From Linanthus parryae (Eukaryota > Streptophyta > Magnoliopsida > Ericales > Polemoniaceae): DNA of 64,000 nucleotides. Below the pieces are notes generated by a model. It did not search any database and was not told where the DNA came from. It saw only the letters and a list, made by a program, of their open reading frames with translations. The stretch is from assembly GCA_023055425.1 (NCBI GenBank), contig JALGPY010000009.1:19489775-19553774 (forward strand). Direction: 5' to 3'. This document shows positions 47,979 to 59,409 of the stretch, one piece after another (positions within the stretch are counted from its first letter, which is position 1; each line of letters starts with the position of its first letter). The position numbers were made by a program, and so were the translations under genes.

Positions 47979-48450
47979 ATGTCGATGTCAACGATCTCCA
48001 CAAGGTTGATTTCGTTATGTTCTGTTTGTTTTGATGCAACATTGTGATGCATGGAATGATCACAAAGATGTTGCTTCAGATAGTCAGAACATAACGATGC
48101 CAACCTCTGTTTATCATAGACCAACTTCTCATCGACGGCAATTCCACAATGAGATATTCAGAATCTCGTCTACCACCACCCGGGCGCGGAGAATCATCAC
48201 AGATAAAGCTGGCATGGCGGTCTAAAATCTATCGGGTTGCTGCATGTATGGTGCATCTACCATAGTATGCCCCAACCCAATATGTTGCTGTATTCGATGG
48301 TCGATGAACCATACTATGCAGTAACCCCATAGGTTTTGGACATCCAACCCATCTTTCTTGTGATGCATTGAATAACCACGAAGAAGCTGCTAAATTTAGT
48401 GCTATTACTTCACATCTACTCGCTCTTAATTTTCTCACATGTCACAACTA
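47979..48450 (+). pseudogene. Degraded coding remnant downstream of a TATA box
   Basis: The ATG at 47,979 opens a 22-codon Ser/Thr-rich frame (MSMSTISTRLISLCSVCFD) that stops at 48,047. A shifted frame continues to 48,225, and further frames hold QYVAVFDG near 48,280 and EEAAKFSAITSHLLALNF near 48,385-48,440. The pieces look protein-like but lie in different frames. FDG recalls the PP2C phosphatase motif, but the following GHGG is absent, so I make no family call. Confidence 0.3.
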
Positions 48451-48603
48451 ATGCACCCAGACAATAGTTACTCTAAAAGCTGTGTTAGACGATCATAAAA
48501 CAAGGTTTCCCTCCAAAAGGGAATTTTAACATCAAGAATAGACTGGAGAATCATCAACATCAAGAAGAAAGTGGACTTAGGACAAGGTTGCGCGATCATA
48601 AGA
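48451..48603. repeat. Target-site region made of local repeats
   Basis: TAGTTACTCTAAAAG and CGATCATAAxACAAGG occur here and again just right of the Athila element (62,352-62,410). The element inserted into a small tandem repeat. Confidence 0.6.
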
Positions 48604-48608
48604 CAAGG
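48604..48608. repeat. Athila target-site duplication, left
   Basis: CAAGG, repeated at 62,347-62,351. Confidence 0.9.
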
Positions 48609-50123
48609 TGATCGGAATAATATGTTGTGAATAAACATGCAAATTGACCAACTTTAAATATTCTCCTATCACACGTTAATGTGACTCGAGAGTCGAACCC
48701 AAGGGATCAGGGAAATTGCAAATACACGAAGCTAGGTATCCTAAAACGAATCACAAGTAAGAGTGGTTGATTTTTGGGTGATTTGAACTAATTACCTAAA
48801 TCCTAATGTAAACTACTGAACTATTTTAAGAGAATAAGTAATAGAAGAATGTAAGCAAATTAAGTTGAGTTTAAGAAATAATAGAGATCAGTGGGTTAGG
48901 GTATTGAATCCTCTTTGAGTTTCTCAGGTTGATGCTCAAGTCAAGACTTCAATTCGGACTAATATTCACAATCCAATTAGTCGAGAGCACAATGACTTAT
49001 GTCAACGACATAAATTAACTAATAGAAATCAGATTAATCTATCTCACAGAAGATAGATCATGTAATCTCTAACAAACAATTCACGTATAAGCTGAATAAA
49101 CCCTTTTGACTGCATAAATCAGCTCGCAGAATGACTATCTAATCAGAACAAGTCTATTACTATCATTCAATTGCATTATTCAACACAAACACTTCTCAAA
49201 TTGAGCTAAAAATACTTGAATTCCAATCACACATTCTAAAACTAGTCAAAAAATCAAATCTGCAATTGCTATGGTTTGATCGAAATAAAGATTGAACATC
49301 AACCCAATTCAACTCAAAAATTCATCAACACCCTAAACCCAGATGAGTTTAGTTGGACATTGAAATTAACGCAATAGCAAAGCTAAATTGATAAGAAGAA
49401 GAAGGGAAGAAATTTCTCATTGTCCAGAAAGTTTAGCGTGCTTGGTGCTCGTCGAATCCAATCCGAGCAGCCCCCTTCTTCTCCCTCTTCCTTCTCTGCT
49501 CCTTGCCACTGCTACTGCTGCGTTCTTTACTCAAAATAACCGCTGCCCAGGTCTGCAAGTCAGCGCCGTCGTAGTCTGATCGTCTTCTCCAGAGAGTCCC
49601 GGTCTGGTCGTCCTCTTCTCTTTCTCTCTTCTACGCTGCCTCCTTTCTCTTCTTTTCTCCCTCCATTTCTTCCAGTTTTATTTTTTTTTTTTTTTTTTTT
49701 TTTTTTGTGACCCCTTTCTTGCTGCCCAGAACTGGGCTTATTTTAGCCCCAAACTGATTTGTGAAAGAGCAAAACAGCCCCCCTGAGTTTCAACAATCAC
49801 AAAACCGTCTCACTCCTCCTCTAGTTTGCAAATAGGCCTTCTTTATTTCATTCAATTTGCATCTGAACCCACATTGAGTTTAAGCTGCTTCTAATGAATT
49901 GCTCCATTCATTTTTGCGGCAAAAAGTTCTGGGAATAAATTATTCTGAACATGAATAGCACATTATTCAAAGAAACTAAGTGTACAAGAATAGCACTTTT
50001 TATGCAAATTTCGCACAGACCGCGTACTTCAAAATAAGCAGGGCAATGCATCATTTTCTGAATAATTGCACTAACAAATACACCAAATTAGACCTAAAAT
50101 AGCTATCAAATAGATAGCTATCA
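48609..50123 (-). repeat. Athila 3' LTR
   Basis: 1,515 bases. It carries a T homopolymer at about 49,679-49,706 that is reduced in the other LTR. Apparent frames at 49,388-49,579 are LTR sequence. Confidence 0.95.
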
Positions 50124-52330
50124 ACACCCCACACTTGCTTCTTTGCTAGGCCTCAAGCCAAATAAAATGAAAAGAGTTGCAGAACACATTTTACTAATAA
50201 ACTAGCAGCCATACGCAACAGTGCACTCAAAGAAGGATTTACATCCAAAGCTCAAATTATAAACAACAGGCTATGTACTTCATTAAACTTATGGAGTCAG
50301 GCTATGGTCTCAGTCAGTTTTATTTTCCCCACATTGATTCAAAATATATACTGACACATAGCAAACCCTCGTATCAAAACATTAACAACTCCAGTGCTTA
50401 AAAGTAACAAAAAGTGTCACTCCATCAACAAAAAGGTTTAAGTAGTCTAACCGCCTCCTCCTTCCATTTGTAATTTTCTCAGACTCGAAATTGAGAAGCA
50501 TCCGGAAAGATACACTCTCTCAAGCACAATTTCAGATTTTACTTAGAACTATTGCATTGCTCATCCGACTTAACTTCTGAGAATGTTATTCACTTAAACA
50601 GTGTCGAACCATTAGATCTACTTAGCCCTTGTAGCGGATGCGGGTGCCAGTGACTCCCAGCTCATTTCAAAGCTTAGGGCACTAAGATTTAATACTCTCC
50701 TACGGGCTCGCATCCGAGCTAAGCACCCCCGGAACGACTAAAAACAATTAAGCACATTGGTGCAGTTTTGTTCTTTTTTTTGTTCTTCTTTTTTTCAGCT
50801 TTAATAAGAAATTGAACCAAGCATAACATACACGAAATATCGCGCATTTCTCAACATGCTTAGCAATCTCGAGTCAAATGAAAATTTTACAAAGTTCAGG
50901 AGCAAACGAATAAAATCATCTCACCGTGATGATAGTGAAATGAAACATACAATCTGCATGAAGGACTACTCCTAAGCAAGGGTTTGTTTATGCAATCTAC
51001 TCAAATTTGCCATAATCATGTATATGTTTCAAATCAAATCACTCAGATAAGGACTGAAAATCAACATTAGCTGTTGGGAACTCCACCAATTTAATTATGT
51101 ACATCTCCATGTTTCCTAATTTCTTTGTAATTTTTTTTAATTTTTAGCCCTTTTTTTACAAGAACCACAAAGAACCACACCCCCACACTTAAACTGTGCA
51201 GTGTCCACAGTGCACGATGCAGCAACAATGAGAAACAAAAAGGGTGCAGCAACAGTGATAAAACAAGCAGGTAACCATCGGCACCGACATATTTTTTTCC
51301 TTAAAATAGATTGGTCAGTGAATCCAATAAAAAATATCAACCCTCTAACCTGACAGCATCCTACATCATCTCTTAACACAAACCTGACCTCGTATTCTCC
51401 TAATAGTTCAAGGTACTTCAACAAATTAAGGCCAGAATCTACTTATTCTGGAGGCGAAAGTTGCATACACCGAGCACTTCGAGCAAAGATAGTAAACTGC
51501 ATGCCTAGGGGGAATAAAAAGTTTGAAAACCAAACATGAAATGAGAATTTAATGGGGAAATGCAATTTGACTTGTGGGATGATATCACTGCTACATAGGA
51601 AGAAAAAAACCTCCTTTTTGTGACACCAAGAAGATCAATAGATAGTTGCCTACCAAATAATTTTCTCCCAAACCAAGTGTGCGACCAACGAAACCGTGAC
51701 ACATAGCATTAGAGAAAATGAAGCACAATTGTAGTGCAAGTGTGTTGGTGGTAAAAGAAAATAAATAACAGTAAAGTAAGTGAAGGTTCTCGGACGTCCT
51801 TTTAAATGACTGAAGACGTCGCTGGGGCTCAATAAAATGCAGCGGTGCAGAGGCACGAGGCCGTCAAATAATCTCTGCAATCCATTCAAATCCTCCTAAA
51901 TGCCATCTGACCTTTCCCAGAAGAGCAAACCTACATCAAGTCCCTTCTACCCTCATAAAATGAATAGTCAATCCCCCCTCTTAAATTCAGTGTTCACCTC
52001 ATTCGGAACTGACTATATGACTACCAGAAGGCGAGCACCTCTGGCTGAAACTTTGAGAGGAATTCGGTGCTGGCCATGCTACTGTTTTATCTTAGATCTA
52101 AAGTTCACCAGAAGGCGAGCATCTGTTCGACTCACAGATAGAAACTAACTCAAACAAATTAACTGAATCAATCTTAACTAACTCTAACAATGGGAAAATC
52201 ACATAAACAACTATAACTAAATAAATAACCAACTAACTAAAAATTTCGGGCTGCCTCCTAGAAGCGCTAAGTTTAACGTCTTCAGCCAGACGTGTTCTAA
52301 ATCAGCTCTTCTTATTATAAACATGGTCCA
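50124..52330 (-). other. Athila 3' noncoding region
   Basis: The long untranslated region between integrase and 3' LTR usual for this lineage. On the minus strand AGTGTGGGGTGT (50,124-50,135) lies next to the LTR and is the likely polypurine tract. Short frames at 51,137-52,148 are not convincing, and I see no envelope-like gene. Confidence 0.7.
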
Positions 52331-52812
52331 CTAAATGGAGGGTTTTTCAACATCTGTAGTCTGCTCAAGGGGACCCATAACTGGTTTAAGCATCTGACCA
52401 TCGACAACTAAGACACTACCATCACCAGGATTACGGATACGAATTGCTCCAGAAGGAAAAGTTTCGACAACCTCATATGGTCCAGTCCATCTAGACCTCA
52501 ATTTGCCAGGGAATAACCGTAACTTGGCATTGAACAACCAAACTTTCTGTTTCGGCTCAAAAGATTTCCTCGAAATCATTTTATCGTGAATAAGCTTCAT
52601 CTTTTCTTTATAAAGTTTGGAATTCTCATATCGCATCTCCTCAAGTTCATTAAGTTGGAGCTTTCGATTTTCTCCCGTTGCTTGCACATCAAAATTAAAT
52701 GATTTAATTGTCCAATATGCACGATGTTTAAGCTCTACAGGCAAGTGACACGTTTTCCGAAGACTAAACGATATGGAGACATGACAATAGGTGTTTTATA
52801 GGCTGTTCTATA
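52331..52812 (-). pseudogene. Athila integrase, C-terminal part after the Helitron
   Basis: Continues the integrase on the far side of the Helitron, beginning at 52,812 with TATAGAACA. A stop lies near 52,742. The 52,331-52,744 frame has PVELKHRAYWTIKSFNFD, LNELEEMRYENSKLYKEK and FPGKLRSRWTGPYEV, the typical integrase C-terminal domain of Athila elements, and ends at 52,331. Confidence 0.93.
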
Positions 52813-52872
52813 CTAGGGGATTGCCCGTGCCCGAGGGCACTACCCCAAACAAACAATAAGAACATCGTTTAC

Positions 52873-52982
52873 CTGTATGCTCATGAAACAAATAAGAAGT
52901 CATCGTAGAAGTCATAAAATGAGGTTTAATATCAAGCTTTCCCACAAACCTTTGCACCATATACGGGCCATAAAAGCTGTTT
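52873..52982 (-). pseudogene. Captured exon-like fragment near the Helitron 3' end
   Basis: A 110-base block with acceptor GACATAG and donor GTAAAC encodes NSFYGPYMVQRFVGKLDIKP and continues open for 36 codons. The protein is not recognised. Confidence 0.5.
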
Positions 52983-53067
52983 CTATGTCAAATATGTATA
53001 TTTACATCAGATAATTTACAACAACCGTAAACTTACAAATCGACCTTAAAATTTTACACCTCCAGAA

Positions 53068-53159
53068 TTACTGAAACAACGATCCATCATAAGTGAGTTT
53101 TGATTCCTTTCCTGAAGATACCAAACCTGCTATAGCTCCAAATGGTACCAAGGGACCAT
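53068..53159 (-). pseudogene. Captured exon-like fragment with stop
   Basis: After an ATTACAAG acceptor-like site the frame reads GPLVPFGAIAGLVSSGKESK and ends in TAA at 53,068-53,070. It is protein-like but not recognised. Whether it belongs with the block at 52,873-52,982 is unclear. Confidence 0.4.
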
Positions 53160-55315
53160 CTTGTAATAAAAACTAAACTGATGATCAAAATCAAGTATAG
53201 TAAACCGAACGTGAGACTAAAAATAAAGGTGGTGATCAACCCAGCCTCCCTGCATAATTAAACACGAAATTAGAGTCAGACCTGTTACAGAATTAAACAC
53301 CAAATTAGAAAGACAATTACAATAAGAGACAACAAATATGCCTTAATTTGTCAGTGTCTGGTCCATCTCAAAGAGAAAATGACCAACAAATAATCAGCCA
53401 TGTAGGTTTACGGGCTATCTCGGACAAAAAAACCAATAACTAATTTTATCGTAAAAGAAACTAAGCAATACATACACAGACGCAATGGGAAATAAGAGTG
53501 TGGACCTCACCCGGATTGTTTCGAGTGGCGGGTAATATACACCTTTAGTAAAACTAAATTTCACTATTTTACACACAAACATGTCAAAATTACTTTGGTG
53601 GTCATGGTTAGTTTCTCACTACTGAATCAGGCTTGAAAGTTAACTCTTTGGTGTGTGTGTGATCAGTTATCTCTTTATAAAGTTCTTTATATGAAATTCA
53701 AAAACGCATGAAAATTTATTAACTAATCAGCATCGAACACACATACATGAAAATGTACAAATTTGCCTTCCACTGTAGCAGTGACCATTTTCCTCACGCC
53801 GTTCTGCTGCAATCGTTCTTTTTGCCAACACAACATTTCTTAAAACACATTAAGATGTGAGTTCTACAGTGTCTTTTACTTTTTACTTCGCTCCAGTTGC
53901 TTTGCACCTTTTAGGCATTTTAATGAATTTTCCAAGTACATGTGCATAAGAACAAATCAAACCATGCATTTTCAACCGAACTTCGATATAGGCAGATCAA
54001 AATCTGAAACTCAAACTACAACGACCTACACTGGAAATTAGTTCCAAATGTATTTCCTTATACTTATTTCAGACATGTAGAGAAAGTGATGGTTTTTAAT
54101 CCATTTTCTGGATCTAAAAATTGATGCGAGTGTGTTGCATTTTTAAACCGGACGTTTTTATATCAGGGACCTCGAGCACGTTCCTTCAATTATAAGCACA
54201 ATTTTTAAACCGGACGTTTTTAAAACCATTCATAACAATGATCATCCGCATCACAATTTCATGCCACAGAAGTCTTCCATAAAAATAGTCAGTTCAAAAA
54301 AATCTATATATGCTCCAAATTCTTAGTCGAAAAGATCATTCACCCCAGAATGTTAAAGCATCTGGAACTTAATCATTTTTTTTCAATGAAATGGAACTTA
54401 AAATGATTCCAAGTTATTAAATGTGACGTACTGATAGAAAATTTCAAGTTTAGAACACATTAACTTGGCTCAAATTAAAGCTAAAAATAGAGAGAAATAA
54501 GGAAGAACTGTATATTCTATGGTACAAAGAAAGAAAATGATATAACAGTAGAACCTCAATCAATACTTCAATTTATTAGGGTGCTGAAGTAGAAACTCAC
54601 AAATTAAACATACTCACAAAATCAGCATTGCAAGAGAAAAAGACCTATTACCTGATATCTCGATATACTATGTTTCTCTGTGCTAATCAAAATCAGCACA
54701 GAGAAAGCAAAGCATTCGCGAAATATCCCAACTTTCAAACCAACCAAAGAGAGCAACATAAACTACAAAAATACCAAAATCAATACTAATTTTAATAGCA
54801 GGGCTTACCTCACAGGGTTGTACTCGAGCACTGCAATCAGATTTAGACTAACACCCTGTCCAGAATCAAACCCAAAATCAGAGTTACAATCATATAAACC
54901 TAACCTGAAGCCTAACCTGAAACTGTGTTAACTTACTGTATTTGCCACTTTAGATTGTCTATTCATATTCACAATCTGCCTTGACAGTTTCCTACTGTAT
55001 TTGGATTGGAAGTATTAATTTTGGCATTTTTTTCGAAGATTCTATCCCCTAGAGTAACAGAGTATATCATGAGAAGAGAAGGGAAATACGGAAAAAATTG
55101 AAAACTAATATATCATGAGCGGAGAGAAGAGAGAAAATTGAAAACAATGAAACAGAGAACCAATTCCACCAACATCGTGGCTTTTCAGCAAGCAGGTCAA
55201 AGAACCAATTCCACCAACATACAATTACTTACAGTAAACAAATTATAAACCCTAGAGGAGATGAAGATAAGAACGGAAGAAAAGAAAGCAACAAAACTAT
55301 CAACACTGTTCGTAC
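53160..55315. other. Helitron interior, intron-like
   Basis: Mostly AT-rich without long frames. A possible 22-base micro-exon at 54,809-54,830 is flanked by TGATTGCAG and GTAAG on the minus strand, and another acceptor-like GTTTAATTATGCAG lies near 53,251. Confidence 0.35.
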
Positions 55316-55560
55316 CTGTGGTGAGAATCGGCGCTGGTGACGGCGGCGGCGATTTGGTGGTCGATGGCGGCGCGATGTGGTGTTCGCTTATTCCCTTCTC
55401 GAACCCGAAGTGACAATTGCTAGACAATCGGGCTTCTCTGAAGGCATTTAGTTACGCATCTTGCTGTATTTTTGATGTGCTTTCTTCTGCTTCTCTGTGG
55501 CTGGTCGTGGGAGTGGGAAGGGGGAGGGAGGAAGTGGGAGAGAAGGAAGAAGGTGTAGAA
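55316..55560 (-). pseudogene. Captured 5'-exon-like fragment
   Basis: A GC-richer block with the disordered stretch PPSTTKSPPPSPAPILTT ending at a GTACG donor (55,315 downward). It resembles the first exon and leader of a plant gene captured by the Helitron. Family unknown. Confidence 0.4.
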
Positions 55561-55697
55561 TTCAGTTGAGGTCGTGTGTCTGAGGTCGTGTGTTTGATTT
55601 TTTTTTCAAAATTCATAAAGCAGGTAAAATCTAAGGGCCGGGGTGAATTCAATCTAACGGCTGAAATAAAGTCAACCGTTCTAATTTATAGAATAGA

Positions 55698-57108
55698 TGC
55701 CCAAAGTGCATCAGTAAGCCGTTGGGACCAGTCCTTACGATCAGGCCTAACAGTTTTCTCTAGAATGGATTTGATTTCACGATTTGAGACCTCAACTTGC
55801 CCACTAGTCTGGGGGTGGTATGGAGCAGCCAGCTTATGGGTGACAGAGTACTTTCTAAGCAAGGCTTCAAAGGCCCTATGAATGAAATGACTCCCTCCAT
55901 CACTGATTACAACTCGCGGGGTTTCAAAACGACAAAATATATGATCTCTCATAAACTGAACTACTACCTTGTGATCATTTGTCCTAGTGGCAGCAGCCTC
56001 TACCCACTTAGAAACGTAATCAACCGCCACAAGAATATACACAAAGCCAAAAAACGACGGGAACGGTCCCATGAAATCAATTCCCCCAAACATAAAAAAT
56101 TTCACACACTAGGATGGGGCTCAGGGGCATCATATCCCTCTTAGACATATTTACAGTACATTGGCACTTCTCACACCTCTTATAGAATTCATGTGCATCT
56201 CTAAAGAGAGTAGGCCAAAAGAATCCGCATTGAAGAACCTTTGCAGCTGTACGACGCCCACCAAAATGTCCCCCACATGCTGAGGAGTGACAAAAGGACA
56301 ATATACTCTCTTGCTCACACTCTGGAATGCATCTCCTCAGTATTTGGTCTGAACACATTTTAAGCAAGTGAGGATCCTCCGAAAAATATTGTTTAAACTG
56401 AGAGAAAAACCTATCCTTTTCCACCTTATACCAATGGGTAGGAATCTGACCTATAGCGAGGTAATTAACGATGTGACGAAACCAGGGAACTTGTGAATGT
56501 GAGACAGCAAAGAGCTGCTCATCAGGGAATCGTTCTCTAAACAGAGGAGAGTCAGGAGGCTCGGCATCTAGGATTCGTGATAAGTAGTCAGCCACCACAT
56601 TCTCATTCCCTTTTTTGTCTCTAATTTCCACATCGAACTCTTGAAGAAATAATACCCAACGAATCAGCCGCGGTTTTGTATCCTTTTTGGAAAAAAGATA
56701 CCTAAGAGATGCATGATCAGTGAAAACAACCACGTTAGAACCGAGAATGTATGACCTAAATTTATCTAGAGCAAATAACACATCAAGCAACTCTTTTCCA
56801 GTAGTCTTATAATTCTTTTGAGCTTCATCTAGAGTTTTACTGGCATAATAAATTACAACAGGCAACCTATCTCTCCTGTGACCTAACACTGCACCAATAG
56901 CATAATCTGAAGCATCACACATTATCTCAAATGGTAAGGAATAATCAGGGGATTGGATGATTGGAGCGGTGGTCAATGCAGCCCTTAGAGTTTTGAATGC
57001 CTTTGTGCATTCATCATCAAAATTAAATTGAGTGTCATTCGCTAGAAGGGAGCATAATGGTCGTGAAATCTTGCTGAAATCTTTTATGAAACGGGTAGAA
57101 ACTAGCAT
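55698..57108 (-). pseudogene. Athila RNase H and integrase N-terminal part/core
   Basis: The 56,077-57,108 frame covers the connection and RNase H domains ([35 protein letters not shown]) and the integrase zinc finger ([16 protein letters not shown] ... CEKC). A frameshift near 56,095 leads to the integrase core, with the three catalytic residues in [15 protein letters not shown] and [11 protein letters not shown]. The core is cut at 55,698 by the Helitron. Confidence 0.95.
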
Positions 57109-58639
57109 TCCCTAAGAAGGACCTAACTTGTTTCACCGTTTTCGGTGGTGGGAGACTAGATATCAACTCAACCTTAGCCTTATCAATTGAAATTCCCTCT
57201 TTTGACACTATGTGACCTAAGACAATCCCCTGTTTTACCATGAAATGACTCTTCTCCCAACTCAAGACCAAATCTGACTCCTGACATCGCTTTAAAACTA
57301 GGGACAGATTACACAGACACTCATCAAATGATGCACAAAAAATAGAAAAATCGTCCATGAATACTTCTAAAAATTTATCAATCATATCAGAAAAAATGGC
57401 CATCATGAACCTTTGAAAAGTTGCAGGAGCATTACATAACCCGAATGGCATTCTGCATTATGAAAATGTGCCGAACGGACAAGTAAAAGTTGTCTTTTCT
57501 TGGTCCTCGGGGTACACTGCAACCTGATTATAACCTGAGTACCCGTCAAGGAAACAATAGTAACTTTGTCCCGATAATCTATCTAAAATCTGGTCAATGA
57601 AGGGGAGAGGAAAATGGTCCTTTCTAGTTAAAGCGTTTAGTTTTCTATAATCTATGCATACTCGCCAACCAGTGGTTGTGCGAGTTGGAACTAACTCTCC
57701 CTGGGCATTGGGCACTACATTGATGCCTGACTTCTTAGGAACCACTTGAATGGGGCTCACCCAAGGGCTGTCCGAGATGTGATATATGATTCCCGCCTCC
57801 AGGAGTTTCACTACCTCTTTCTTAACAACATCTCTCATGTTAGGTTTCAGTCTTCTTTGCATCTCGCGAGAAGGCTTAGAACCTTCTTCTATATGAATTT
57901 TATGCATACAAACTGAAGGATCTATCCCTTTTAAGTCGGCCACAGACCACTCGATCGCTTTCTTATTTTCACACAGAACCTCTACAAGCCTAGACTCTTG
58001 ATCAGAACTCAAATCAGAAGCTATGATGACAGGTAAGCTATTTTCGGAACCTAGGTATGCGTATTTAAGGCTTGAGGGTAAGGTTTTGAGTTCCAACTGT
58101 GGTGGAGCCTCAATCGACGGTGGCATAGTGGTGGCTGAAAGAGGTTGAAGAGACTCAAAATCAGGCATCCTAAAATGTGATCCCGTCTTACACTTTGACC
58201 CTAACAATGCTTGAATCTCTTCAATATACGAAGCTACTTCAAAATGATTAACCTCAAAAAGGGAAAGCAAAGCCTCTAAAGGGTCTGGTGACAACAAACT
58301 TGGGAGAGACTCCTCCACAAGTGAATCAACTGGATCAATAAAGAAGCACTCACGATCGTCAGAATGGTTCAGACTTTTCATTGCATTAGCCACATTCAGT
58401 TTAACCCTCATATTCCCGAAGGCAACTTCCATCACTCCAGTCCTAAAACGAATGGTAGCATCGGCCGTAGCTAAGAAATGACGCCCTAAGATAACTGGAG
58501 TGTTTGAATTCGACGTTTCTGGATCCATGTCAAGAACAATAAAGTCAACAGGTAAGAAAAAATTATCAAATTTAAGAATGATATCCTCGACAATACCGTG
58601 AGGAACTCTCACAGACCGATCAGCGAGTTGAAGTGTCAC
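57035..58639 (-). pseudogene. Athila protease and reverse transcriptase
   Basis: The first part (58,639 downward) carries the retropepsin-type end ILGRHFLATADATI. The reverse transcriptase then starts near 57,860 (LLEAGIIYHISDSPWVSPIQ) and runs to CPFGTFS. A TAA there (about 57,455-57,457) interrupts the conserved block before MPFGLCNAPATFQ. The FMDD active site at 57,350-57,361 is intact. A frameshift near 57,100 joins the RNase H frame. All remaining domains are in the usual order. Confidence 0.95.
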
Positions 58640-58741
58640 AGGGGTAGGTTTTAACTCTCCTATATTTAACTTCTCAAAAAAAGCGTAGGGGAGTAAATTA
58701 ACCCTAGCTCCTAGGTCAAGAAGTGCCCTATCAATGCAATG

Positions 58742-59311
58742 TTATCCTATGACACATGATATTGTGAAAGCCCATGGATCTTTCAGTTTTGGAGGCGTGT
58801 TAGTAGTCAAAATACAACTAAAATTTTCAGCTAAGCGCACTTTCTTTGGGACATGAGGTTGAAAACGCCTCTTTTGAACACACAAATCCTTCAAAAATTT
58901 AGCATATGCAGGGATTTGGTTAATAACATCAAGTAATGGTAAATTTATTTTTACTTGCTTAAGTACTTCCATGAACTCTTCCCTTTTTCCCTATTTTGAT
59001 GGCTTATATTCGTACAGAGCATTAGGAAAGGGAACTTTTGGGACATACTTAGTTCATGGAATTGTTCCATAAAATTAAAGCAATGGAGAATCAGCCTTAT
59101 AACTAGAAGTCTCGGGAAAATTAGATTCGTGCTCAGAATCTACAACTTTATTCTCGTCTAAACTGACTCCATTATCAACAAGTTTACCACTTCTTAGAAC
59201 TGTCACCGCTTTAACTTGGCCATGGTTTACCTCATTCGTTGAGGCACCATTACGACCCCTAGGATTGTCTTGAGGTTGGGAAGGCAAGGGGCCCTCCTCC
59301 CTATGACTCAA
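58742..59311 (-). pseudogene. Athila gag-protease linker
   Basis: Contains the lineage-typical QVKAVTVLRSGK block (59,311 down) and, in another frame, NQIPAYAKFLKDLC and PPKLKDPWAFTISCVIG. Stops and frameshifts separate it from the protease frame. Confidence 0.88.
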
Positions 59312-59409
59312 TGTGGACGCTAACTGTCCTAGCTGGGTCTCTAGCCTACTTATAGCATGAGTGTGACTATTGAAAATTTGGCTGGTCTAATCTAAACTAC
59401 TTAGTGCTT

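Larger units (their letters stand above)
52813..55697 (-). mobile_element. Non-autonomous Helitron inserted in Athila integrase
   Basis: On the minus strand it starts TCTATTCTATAAATTAG (55,697 downward) and ends ...GTGCCCTCGGGCACGGGC AATCCCCTAG at 52,813. The 3' end has the expected palindromic stem about 10 bases before CTAG. It sits exactly between A and T of the host, and there is no target duplication, as expected for Helitrons. Removing it restores the integrase frame at the junction. It encodes no Rep/helicase but carries exon-like host fragments. Confidence 0.92.

Noticed and set aside
48270..48320. PP2C phosphatase motif (VAVFDG)
   Set aside because: Only six residues match, the essential GHGG is absent, and the surrounding frames do not resemble the family.
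49388..49579. Small plus-strand frame
   Set aside because: Lies entirely in the Athila LTR and is antisense to the element.
50124..52148. Envelope-like gene between Athila integrase and 3' LTR
   Set aside because: Frames are short and lack a signal peptide plus transmembrane pattern; treated as noncoding 3' region.
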